A DNA stretch of 13,728 nt from Clostridiales bacterium. GTDB taxonomy: Bacteria > Bacillota_A > Clostridia > Peptostreptococcales > Anaerovoracaceae. The translations under genes and the position numbers were made by a program. The stretch is taken from positions 1 to 13,728 of the forward strand of contig JAILFI010000072.1 of NCBI GenBank assembly GCA_024697655.1. Direction: 5' to 3'. The notes beneath the pieces are model-generated. The model saw nothing but the letters and a program-made list of their open reading frames with translations, was not told where the DNA came from and did not search any database. Below are positions 8,106 through 13,725 of the stretch, piece after piece. The first letter of the stretch is position 1, and every line of letters starts with the position of its first letter.

Positions 8106-8429
8106 CTAGAGTTTTTTCACGGTATCGACATACTTGTAGACGAGGCCGGCGTTCACGTAGTAATAGGTCGACTTGTCTTTTTTCATCGTTTCGATCAGAC
8201 CGGACCGCACCAGCGTCTTCATGTGCTGGGAAACGGTCGCCTGCGCGTAACCGAAGGCGGCAACAAGATCCTTGTTGCAGACCGGCGTTCTGGTCTTGTT
8301 CTGCGCCATGATGTAGCGGAGCAGGCGGATCCTGGCGGGATGAGCCAGGGCGTCGGAACAGGCGGCGAGGAATTCGATCTCCTCATCCATGATCTCGTCG
8401 CTTTTTGTATAGTCGTTGCGGATGCGCAT
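8106..8429 (-). CDS. ArsR-family winged-helix transcriptional regulator
   Basis: 107 aa. Seen: an N-terminal helix, CSDALAHPARIRLLRYI at 24-40 (the classic ArsR A-x-x-HP-x-R-xx-IL pattern), the helix-turn-helix with recognition helix QATVSQHMKTLVRSGLI at 63-79, and the wing KKDKSTYYYVN at 83-93. In ArsR metal sensors an ELCVC box lies at the start of the DNA-binding region; here that position reads TPVCNKDL with a single Cys51, so classical arsenite sensing is unlikely and the effector is unknown. The ATG has AAAGGA 6-7 nt upstream. It is first in an operon with the GIY-YIG gene, and no transporter or resistance gene stands beside it. Confidence 0.9.
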   Translation of the reverse strand: MRIRNDYTKSDEIMDEEIEFLAACSDALAHPARIRLLRYIMAQNKTRTPVCNKDLVAAFGYAQATVSQHMKTLVRSGLIETMKKDKSTYYYVNAGLVYKYVDTVKKL

Positions 8430-8500
8430 AGGATTTCCTTTCTCTTTTGCGTGTGAAAAGTCAACTTGGCGGCCGTTTATGCATCGCCTAATTACGATAT

Positions 8501-8529
8501 ATTTTATGAAGAATCGCGCTTTCAGTCAA
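8501..8529 (-). promoter_or_regulatory. sigma-70-type promoter of the arsR-type operon
   Basis: Read on the minus strand: -35 TTGACT (8529-8524), 17-bp spacer, -10 TAAAAT (8506-8501). The predicted start is near 8494, leaving about 65 nt of leader before the ATG. The -35 shares two bases with the foot of element B. I saw no clear palindromic ArsR operator around it. Confidence 0.72.
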
Positions 8530-8604
8530 GAAGCGGCGCCGGTGCATATCACGAGACGAACGTTCTCAGTTCGCCGGCAGATGTGCGCCTGACAGCCGCT
8601 TCTT
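8528..8604. repeat. intergenic hairpin element B (related to element A)
   Basis: Long imperfect hairpin. Basal stem AAGAAGCGGC (8528-8537) pairs perfectly with GCCGCTTCTT (8595-8604). Second stem GGTGCATATC (8541-8550) pairs with GATGTGCGCC (8580-8589) with two G-T pairs. Apical stem CGAAC (8557-8561) pairs with GTTCG (8569-8573) around the 7-nt loop GTTCTCA. No T tract follows on either strand. It lies between two divergent promoters, upstream of both predicted start sites, so it is not a leader of either gene. Confidence 0.65.
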
Positions 8605-8621
8605 ATAGAATGTGGATACGG

Positions 8622-8650
8622 TTGTAAAACGCTTTGAATTGTGGGATAAT
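8622..8650 (+). promoter_or_regulatory. sigma-70-type promoter with palindrome over the -10
   Basis: -35 TTGTAA (8622-8627), 17-bp spacer, -10 GATAAT (8645-8650); start expected near 8657. A perfect inverted repeat, TGTGG (8640-8644) and CCACA (8652-8656) with 7-bp spacer, brackets the -10, which could be an operator or chance. Confidence 0.7.
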
Positions 8651-8681
8651 ACCACAGTAAGTAAAAGGGGGAGTATGCACC

Positions 8682-9338
8682 GTGAGTAAATCTAAGAGCG
8701 GAGTTTCCAGCATCCGGATCATCGTATACGGATATGTCATCATGATCCTTGTGCAGTTCCTGCTGCAGCTGTCCAGGCTGCTTGTCACGAAGAACGCGAT
8801 CGAGATCGGCGCGGTTGCCGTGACGGCGTTTGGTTGGCTGGTCCTGCTGGCGGGGTTCCACAGGATGTCCTCCAAAGGCGGGCAGTTCAAACGCGGCCGC
8901 GCGGCCTGTCTGTTCGGGCTTCTGATGGTGGCGGGCGAGGCATTCTATATTGTTAAGGACCTCAAGGCCGGCCTTGCGGAAGGGACTTTCATTGATTTCT
9001 ACGTCCTGTTTTTCTGGTATATGTCGATCTGCGCGCTCCTCTACACCTTTGCCAAGGCGCTGAAGGGCATGCAGCCCATCGTGGAGATGACCGATGCGAG
9101 ACTGGCAGCCAAATATCCGCGGACGGCGCTTCTGGTCGGCACGATCGTGATCCTGACACTGGTCTTCGTGCCGGTGATGCAGATGCTGCCCGAGGTCACA
9201 GGGTATGTCGGCACGCTCCTGCTCGGCGTGACCGGTGCGATCGCGCAGGGCTATATCTGCAAACTGCTGCTCGACGGGTATCACGCGGTCCGCGCGAATA
9301 CCGAGGAAGCCAGAGAGGCCGCCAGACAGGAACAGTAA
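8682..9338 (+). CDS. six-helix membrane protein of unknown function
   Basis: 218 aa; I do not recognise a family. Hydrophobic segments at about 11-34, 40-60, 73-92, 103-125, 147-169 and 173-198 suggest six membrane helices, with a short basic N-terminus and a charged Glu/Arg-rich C-terminal tail. No catalytic motif is visible. The GTG start follows GGGGGAG (8667-8673) with 8-nt spacing; an ATG 7 nt upstream runs into a stop after four codons and is rejected. It has its own promoter and is followed after 33 bp by a second protein of the same size and helix count, so the two may be distant paralogues or partners in the membrane. Confidence 0.8.
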   Translation: MSKSKSGVSSIRIIVYGYVIMILVQFLLQLSRLLVTKNAIEIGAVAVTAFGWLVLLAGFHRMSSKGGQFKRGRAACLFGLLMVAGEAFYIVKDLKAGLAEGTFIDFYVLFFWYMSICALLYTFAKALKGMQPIVEMTDARLAAKYPRTALLVGTIVILTLVFVPVMQMLPEVTGYVGTLLLGVTGAIAQGYICKLLLDGYHAVRANTEEAREAARQEQ

Positions 9339-9371
9339 GCGGCTTCGGTTCAGAAAAGAGTATCATTATAT

Positions 9372-10055
9372 ATGAAAGAAGATAAGCGTTACAAAGGACT
9401 GCAGAGTTTCGGGATCGGGGTGCTCCTTTTGGGAGCCACCGCGGTCTTGTCGTTGCTCCGGTCCAGTACGCTGATGATGTCGGTCTGCTGTGCGGCGGCA
9501 GCGGTCGGGGAATTCCTGATGGCATACGGCGCGCTGGCGGCGACCAAGTACAGTAAGAAATTCCGCACCGGCGGCATTCTCCTGCTTCTGGCGGCCTTTC
9601 TCCGGACGGTCGGACCGGCGATCCACATGCTGGACATCGCGGGCAGAACGGAAAAGATGGCGATGCTGGAAGGCGGCGCGGCCGCATTGGCGGCGCTTCT
9701 GGATGTGCTCGGCGTGATCGCGGTGATGCAGGGCTGCGTCAGAGTCGATAAAGAACGCAGGATCGGGAAAGGGCTGGCGGTGATCGCGATGATCGCCTAT
9801 CCGGTCGTTCTGCTGTGCGGGCAGGCGGTGCCGATCATTCTGGCGGCAAAGTTCGCCGGGGAACGGTCGCTGGTCATCAGCGGCATTACGATCGCGGCGC
9901 TCATGGTCTTCCTTGTGGCGTACCTTGCGGCAGCAGCCAGCCAGAATTCGTTCCGCAAGATCGAAATGGAATACGAACAGGAACCGGGCACCAGACGTCA
10001 TGTGCGGCGTCCGGAAGCTGCAGACGGAAGGCGGAGCCGGGGCAGCAAGCACTGA
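9372..10055 (+). CDS. second six-helix membrane protein of unknown function
   Basis: 227 aa; not recognised. Hydrophobic stretches at about 12-30, 34-56, 67-88, 100-121, 133-160 and 167-189 suggest six helices, followed by a polar, strongly basic C-terminal tail (about 195-227) rich in Arg. The overall plan mirrors the preceding gene: a Lys-rich N-terminus, six helices and a charged tail, although I see no clear residue-level identity. The ATG has only AAAAGAG 11 nt upstream, so initiation is probably weak or coupled to the preceding gene. It is presumably co-transcribed from the promoter at 8622. Its transcript likely ends at the hairpin and T run at 10083-10112. Confidence 0.75.
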   Translation: MKEDKRYKGLQSFGIGVLLLGATAVLSLLRSSTLMMSVCCAAAAVGEFLMAYGALAATKYSKKFRTGGILLLLAAFLRTVGPAIHMLDIAGRTEKMAMLEGGAAALAALLDVLGVIAVMQGCVRVDKERRIGKGLAVIAMIAYPVVLLCGQAVPIILAAKFAGERSLVISGITIAALMVFLVAYLAAAASQNSFRKIEMEYEQEPGTRRHVRRPEAADGRRSRGSKH

Positions 10056-10082
10056 CGCCGCGGCCTGCAAAGAGAGCCTGAG

Positions 10083-10106
10083 ATGGTGCAAGATTATTTG
10101 CACCAT
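10083..10106. promoter_or_regulatory. palindrome upstream of the activator gene: likely autoregulatory site and/or terminator
   Basis: Perfect inverted repeat ATGGTGCAA (10083-10091), GATTAT, TTGCACCAT (10098-10106). It contains TGCAA-N6-TTGCA, the same half-site arrangement found three times downstream of the decarboxylase. The right arm contains the -35 of the activator promoter, so bound activator would block it. The arms are followed by a T run (10106-10111), so in RNA it can also act as an intrinsic terminator for the membrane-protein genes. Confidence 0.7.
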
Positions 10107-10126
10107 TTTTTATTACATGCTACAAT
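10098..10126 (+). promoter_or_regulatory. sigma-70-type promoter of the activator-decarboxylase operon
   Basis: -35 TTGCAC (10098-10103), 17-bp spacer, -10 TACAAT (10121-10126). The start would be near 10133, very close to the GGAGGA ribosome binding site at 10133-10138, so the leader is extremely short. The -35 is the right half of the palindrome. Confidence 0.7.
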
Positions 10127-10146
10127 GAGCGCGGAGGAAGACGGGG

Positions 10147-11601
10147 ATGGATTATAAAAAGATACTGACAAGCCTGATCCCGGAAATGGACGAAGGCATC
10201 CATATCGTGGACCGCGACGGCATCAATGTCATCTACAGCCAGAAGATGGCGGACATGGAAAAGATCCGGCGTGAAGACGTCATCGGCAAGAGTTTCCGGG
10301 AAGTGTTTTCCTATATCCCGGAAAACGAAAGCACCCTGCTCAAAGCGCTGAAGGGGCAGCCCACGGAATCGCAGCAGCAGACGTTCCTGAATGTCTACGG
10401 GAAGGAGATCACGACGATCAACACGACCGTGCCGATCTGGGACAACGGAGAAGTCATCGCCGCAATGGAGCTCGCCCGGGATATCACGGAGATCAAATCC
10501 ATGGCGGACCGGATCCTGGCGCTGCAGGAAGAGAAGATCGCACCGCCCAGAATGTCCCAGCCGAAGATCCGGCATTACACCTTCTACGATCTGATCGGCA
10601 AGGCGCCTGCGTTCGGGGATGCTGTGAACGTCGCGCGGCGCGCATCGCGCAGCGAGGCGCCGGTCTTCATCTACGGGGAGACCGGGACCGGTAAAGAACT
10701 GTTCGCACAGAGCATCCACTATGACGGCACGCGCAAGAACAAACCGTTCCTGGCGCAGAACTGCGCGGCGATCCCCGAGAGCCTTCTGGAAGGTATCCTC
10801 TTCGGTACGGCGAAGGGCGGCTTCACCGGCGCGGTGGACAGGGCAGGGCTGTTCGAACAGGCAAACGGCGGCACCCTGCTGCTGGACGAGATCAGCGCGA
10901 TGCCGTACGATCTGCAGAGCAAACTCCTGCGCGTCCTGCAGGAAAAATACATCCGCCGCGTAGGCGGAACGAAGGACATACCGGTCGATGTCCGGATCAT
11001 CGGGACTGTCAACGAACCGCCGGAGGACCTGATCGCGCGCAATGCGCTGCGCAGCGACCTGTTCTACCGCCTCGCGGTCATCAATATCGAACTCCCGCCG
11101 CTCAGGGAGCGCAAAGAGGACATCCGAAGCCTTGCGGAACGGTTCCTCGACAAGCATGGCCGCAAGGGCAGGTACGTCCGCTTCAGCCTCAGCCTTGACG
11201 CGCTTGAAAAGCTCCGCGGGTACGAGTACCCCGGCAATGTCCGTGAACTGGAAAACATCATGATCGCGGCGATCGCCATGGCGGAAAGCGGCGAGATCCT
11301 GCCGGAACACATCCGGTTCCCGTTCGAGGCGTTCGAACGCCGGCGTGCCGCGGTACAGGCGGACAGTGCTGCGGAGACGGAGAAAAAGCCGGGCGCAGCA
11401 GCTGACCGTCTTGCGGTGGCCAGCCCCGCGGCGCTGACCGAGGAAGGGCTGACGCTGCCGGAGCGGCTGCACCGGATCGAAGCGGCTCTGATCGACGAGG
11501 CGATGGAGAGAAACGGCGGGAACATTTCCCGCGCAGCGGCAGAGCTTGGCATCAAGCGTCAGGGGCTGCAGTACAAACTCAGGGAGCGTGACAGAAAATG
11601 A
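10147..11601 (+). CDS. PAS / AAA+ / Fis-type sigma-54-dependent activator, RocR-like
   Basis: 484 aa bacterial enhancer-binding protein. Seen: an N-terminal PAS sensor (about 8-115, starting MDEGIHIVDRDGINVIY), a linker, and the AAA+ domain (about 145-390) with Walker A GETGTGKE at 177-184, the sigma-54 contact loop at 224-229 reading GGFTGA instead of GAFTGA, Walker B GGTLLLDE at 241-248, the arginine-finger region LRSDLFYRL at 301-309 and YPGNVREL at 361-368. A Fis-type helix-turn-helix closes it (about 455-482, ISRAAAELGIKRQGLQYKL). An Ala/Glu-rich linker lies at about 398-435. The N-terminus and AAA+ details resemble RocR, the arginine-catabolism activator of Bacillus, which responds to ornithine or citrulline; that effector is inference here. 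ATG start has GGAGGA 8 nt upstream. The stop overlaps the decarboxylase start (ATGA). Confidence 0.93.
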   Translation: MDYKKILTSLIPEMDEGIHIVDRDGINVIYSQKMADMEKIRREDVIGKSFREVFSYIPENESTLLKALKGQPTESQQQTFLNVYGKEITTINTTVPIWDNGEVIAAMELARDITEIKSMADRILALQEEKIAPPRMSQPKIRHYTFYDLIGKAPAFGDAVNVARRASRSEAPVFIYGETGTGKELFAQSIHYDGTRKNKPFLAQNCAAIPESLLEGILFGTAKGGFTGAVDRAGLFEQANGGTLLLDEISAMPYDLQSKLLRVLQEKYIRRVGGTKDIPVDVRIIGTVNEPPEDLIARNALRSDLFYRLAVINIELPPLRERKEDIRSLAERFLDKHGRKGRYVRFSLSLDALEKLRGYEYPGNVRELENIMIAAIAMAESGEILPEHIRFPFEAFERRRAAVQADSAAETEKKPGAAADRLAVASPAALTEEGLTLPERLHRIEAALIDEAMERNGGNISRAAAELGIKRQGLQYKLRERDRK

Positions 11602-13211
11602 AAGACAGCAGGGGGCACCGGCAGCCAAGGACAGGCGGCCGCCCGGCGCTGGAGGAGTTTCTCCTGTCGAATATGCGGCGCGGGACGACGCGGCTGCACA
11701 TGCCGGGGCATAAAGGGCCGGAGATCTTTGTAAAGACGGGGCACGGCAGATTGCTCGACCACCTCGCTGAGATCGACATCACGGAGATCCCGGGGGCGGA
11801 CGATCTGTTCAATCCGGATCCGGAAGGACCGATCGGCGCCATGCAGGCGTGGTATGCCGCACTGTATCAGGTCAAGAAGAGCTATCTCATGGTCAACGGC
11901 GCGAGCGGCGGTATCCTCGCGGCGGTTCTTGCGGTGTGCGGCAGAGGGGACGCGCTCATCGTGGCGCGCAATTGCCATAAAGCGGTGACCAACGCGATGG
12001 CGCTCGGACAGATCCGGCCTGTGTACGTCTACCCGGATATCATAGAAGAGTACGGGATCTGCGGACCGGTCAGGGCGGAACAGATCGAGGAGGCCATCCG
12101 GGAGAACAGCGATGCCAGAGCGGTGCTCGTGACGAGCCCCAACTATTACGGTGTGCTGAGCGATATCCGTGCGATCGCGGAGGTCTGCCGGCGGCACAAT
12201 AAGGTGCTGATCGTCGACCAGGCGCACGGCGCGCATCTGGCGTTCTTCGATGAAGTCGACGGGACTTGCCTGTCGGCGGAGCGGGGCGGCGCCGATCTCA
12301 TCATCAACAGTATCCACAAGACGTTGGCCGGATTCGGACAGACAGCTGTCCTGAACGTGCAGGGCAAGACCGCGCACGGACCGTGCGAAGGCGGAGTGGA
12401 TCTGCTCGCGCTGGAAGACCGTCTGCAGCAGGTGCAGACTTCCAGCCCTTCGTACATCCTGCTGGCCAGCCTTGACGCGAACGGGGAGATCCTCGAGAAC
12501 AACCGCGGTGAGCTGATCTATGAGTGGGGCAAGGATGTCAGGCGTTTCTATGAGGAAGCGGCACAGCTCCGCGGAGTGCGCTGCATCCCGCCGGCACCGT
12601 GGATGGATCCCACAAAGATCAACCTGGGGGTCACCGAACCGCCGCTCAGCGGGGAAGAACTCGCGCGCAGACTGCGCGAAGACTACGGCATCCAGGTGGA
12701 ACTCCACACGCACAGGATGGTCATGTGCCTGACCGGCCTCGGCACCCGGTGGGCAGACCTGTCCAAACTGCTGCAAGCGCTCCGCCGCATTACGGAATCG
12801 CACACCGAAGAACAGGAACTCCAACGCCCCTACGGCCGCCGCAATACACAGGAGATGGACGGCAGCACCCCGGTCAACGGGACCGGCGCTGCGGTGTTTT
12901 TAAGGAAGGCTGCCTGCAGAGAAAGCGCGAAGGCGGCCGCGGCAGAAGCGGATGAAGAAGCGTGGATCCGCCCGCACAGTGTGCAGCCGGTCCCGGATGA
13001 AAAAGAATGGATCCCGCTGCAGGACGCTGCGGGCAGGACCGCGGCGGCGGCGGTAACACCGTATCCGCCGGGCGTACCGGTGGTGTGCCCCGGGGAGGTC
13101 TACACTGCAGAGGATATCGGACATATCGAAGGGCTGCTCGAAGAAGGCGGGATCGTGATGGGGATATCGGACAGCGGCAAGGTGCAGGTCGGAAAGAATA
13201 GTGCAAAATAA
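11598..13211 (+). CDS. PLP-dependent Orn/Lys/Arg decarboxylase family protein
   Basis: 537 aa fold-type I amino-acid decarboxylase. Seen: RLHMPGHKGPE at 32-42, GADDLFNP at 66-73, VNGASGG at 99-105 (cofactor phosphate loop), the PLP-binding VDQAHGAHL at 206-214 with Asp207, SIHKTLAGFGQ at 238-248 with Lys241 as the Schiff-base lysine, and the C-terminal-domain signature YPPGVPVVCPGE at 489-500. These are the residues of Orn/Lys/Arg decarboxylases; which amino acid is used is not readable, though a RocR-like partner favours arginine or ornithine. Between about 404 and 475 there is a low-complexity Ala/Glu/Arg-rich stretch that looks inserted between the two domains. It overlaps the activator gene by 4 nt and is co-transcribed with it. 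The stop codon lies inside a palindromic site. Confidence 0.92.
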   Translation: MKDSRGHRQPRTGGRPALEEFLLSNMRRGTTRLHMPGHKGPEIFVKTGHGRLLDHLAEIDITEIPGADDLFNPDPEGPIGAMQAWYAALYQVKKSYLMVNGASGGILAAVLAVCGRGDALIVARNCHKAVTNAMALGQIRPVYVYPDIIEEYGICGPVRAEQIEEAIRENSDARAVLVTSPNYYGVLSDIRAIAEVCRRHNKVLIVDQAHGAHLAFFDEVDGTCLSAERGGADLIINSIHKTLAGFGQTAVLNVQGKTAHGPCEGGVDLLALEDRLQQVQTSSPSYILLASLDANGEILENNRGELIYEWGKDVRRFYEEAAQLRGVRCIPPAPWMDPTKINLGVTEPPLSGEELARRLREDYGIQVELHTHRMVMCLTGLGTRWADLSKLLQALRRITESHTEEQELQRPYGRRNTQEMDGSTPVNGTGAAVFLRKAACRESAKAAAAEADEEAWIRPHSVQPVPDEKEWIPLQDAAGRTAAAAVTPYPPGVPVVCPGEVYTAEDIGHIEGLLEEGGIVMGISDSGKVQVGKNSAK

Positions 13212-13217
13212 TTTGCG
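13202..13217. promoter_or_regulatory. predicted activator-binding site 1 (overlaps decarboxylase stop)
   Basis: TGCAA (13202-13206), N6, TTGCG (13213-13217): same half-sites and spacing as the palindrome at 10083-10106. It is centred about 430 bp upstream of the expected sigma-54 start site. The last codons and TAA of the decarboxylase form its left part. Confidence 0.6.
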
Positions 13218-13221
13218 GTTT

Positions 13222-13233
13222 CTTGTATACAAG
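13222..13233. promoter_or_regulatory. 12-bp perfect palindrome, GntR-operator-like
   Basis: CTTGTATACAAG is perfectly self-complementary. Its core resembles the TTGTATACAA core known for GntR-family operators in Bacillus. No GntR-type regulator is encoded in the window, so the assignment is tentative. Confidence 0.35.
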
Positions 13234-13281
13234 GTCGGAAACGGCGAAAACGCAAGTCGTGGCAAGGCTCCGCTGCCATTG

Positions 13282-13297
13282 TGCAAAATTATTTGCG
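13282..13297. promoter_or_regulatory. predicted activator-binding site 2
   Basis: TGCAA (13282-13286), AATTAT, TTGCG (13293-13297). Nearly identical to site 1 over 16 bp and spaced 80 bp from it centre to centre. Confidence 0.65.
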
Positions 13298-13304
13298 CCC
13301 CCAA

Positions 13305-13320
13305 CGCAAAATATTTTGCG
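13305..13320. promoter_or_regulatory. predicted activator-binding site 3 (perfect palindrome)
   Basis: CGCAAAATATTTTGCG is a perfect 16-bp palindrome with the same N6 spacing between CGCAA and TTGCG. It lies 23 bp centre to centre from site 2, about two helical turns, a spacing that would place two activator dimers on the same face of the DNA. Confidence 0.7.
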
Positions 13321-13347
13321 ACTCAATACAAAAATTACCATTCCACC

Positions 13348-13387
13348 TGCTTATAGGTTGTTAATGCGATTGCTTATGGTTGTTGAT
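13348..13387. repeat. two tandem direct repeats between the sites and the sigma-54 promoter
   Basis: TGCTTATAGGTTGTTAAT (13348-13365) and TGCTTATGGTTGTTGAT (13371-13387) differ by one missing A and one A/G change; their starts are 23 bp apart. Function unknown; the position suggests a protein-binding role. Confidence 0.55.
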
Positions 13388-13441
13388 CAGCCAAAACAGA
13401 GAAAAACATAAAAAAGACATTTTTTGCACCGGGTATCAAGT

Positions 13442-13474
13442 GACCGCCGCAGATCTTGCAGCGGTCCTTCTTTT
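13442..13474 (+). terminator. probable rho-independent terminator downstream of the decarboxylase
   Basis: GACCGC-C-GCA (13442-13451) pairs with TGC-A-GCGGTC (13457-13466) with one mismatch and a 5-nt loop, then CTTCTTTT (13467-13474). It would end the activator-decarboxylase transcript about 260 nt after the stop codon and insulate the sigma-54 promoter. Confidence 0.6.
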
Positions 13475-13612
13475 GCACGGAAGACCATTGCAATCAAGGG
13501 CTTTCCAAGAGTCTGGCCGTGGAATAAAGCCTTCTGCATCATGGTTTTTGCACAGTATAAAATAGATGATTATGCGGGTTTTTTCGGGCGCTATGCAGGA
13601 TAACGCGTTTTT

Positions 13613-13628
13613 TGGCACGATATTTGCT
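13613..13628 (+). promoter_or_regulatory. sigma-54 (-24/-12) promoter directed out of the window
   Basis: TGGCAC (13613-13618), 5-bp spacer, TTGCT (13624-13628). Both blocks match the sigma-54 consensus TGGCAC-N5-TTGCW exactly, including the invariant GG and GC at the required spacing. The start site is expected near 13639. It is 1.9 kb after the end of the sigma-54 activator gene and about 300 bp downstream of its predicted sites. Confidence 0.88.
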
Positions 13629-13642
13629 ATACCATATACATG

Positions 13643-13725
13643 AGTTCGCTCGTCGAACTTTTTCCTGGTCATCAGGATAGTTAGGGGGCTTGGCGTCTGA
13701 CGGCAGTGTCCATAGACTACTGCCG
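13643..13725 (+). promoter_or_regulatory. structured 5' leader behind the sigma-54 promoter
   Basis: Three consecutive hairpins follow the predicted start: AGTTCG (13643-13648) with CGAACT (13654-13659) then TTTT; CCTG (13664-13667) with CAGG (13673-13676); and CGGCAGT (13701-13707) with ACTGCCG (13719-13725), the last extended by GTC/GAC. The first resembles a short terminator at the very 5' end. I do not recognise a known riboswitch class, and the element is cut by the window edge. Confidence 0.4.

Noticed and set aside
8466..8483. Second sigma-54-like promoter, TTGGCGG...ATGCA
   Set aside because: The GG and GC elements are one base too far apart and the flanks are poor matches.
10120..11628. 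502-codon minus-strand frame opposite the activator, and a 421-codon one opposite the decarboxylase (11559-12824)
   Set aside because: Both mirror the codon structure of the real genes and show no family features or ribosome binding sites.
13202..13320. CRISPR-like array from the repeated palindromes
   Set aside because: The repeats are short, self-complementary and irregularly spaced (80 and 23 bp), with no spacer structure or cas genes; they fit operators better.
13424..13553. Isolated TTGCAC half-sites near 13424, 13473 and 13548 as full activator sites
   Set aside because: None has a TGCAA partner at the N6 spacing; one overlaps the terminator tail. Kept only as possible weak half-sites.
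13436..13672. 78-codon minus-strand frame in the right-hand non-coding region
   Set aside because: No ribosome binding site before its ATG, no recognisable motif, and it spans the terminator and the sigma-54 promoter.
13640..13684. 14-codon ORF starting at the predicted sigma-54 start site
   Set aside because: It would be leaderless with no RBS, and overlaps the first hairpin; nothing supports translation.
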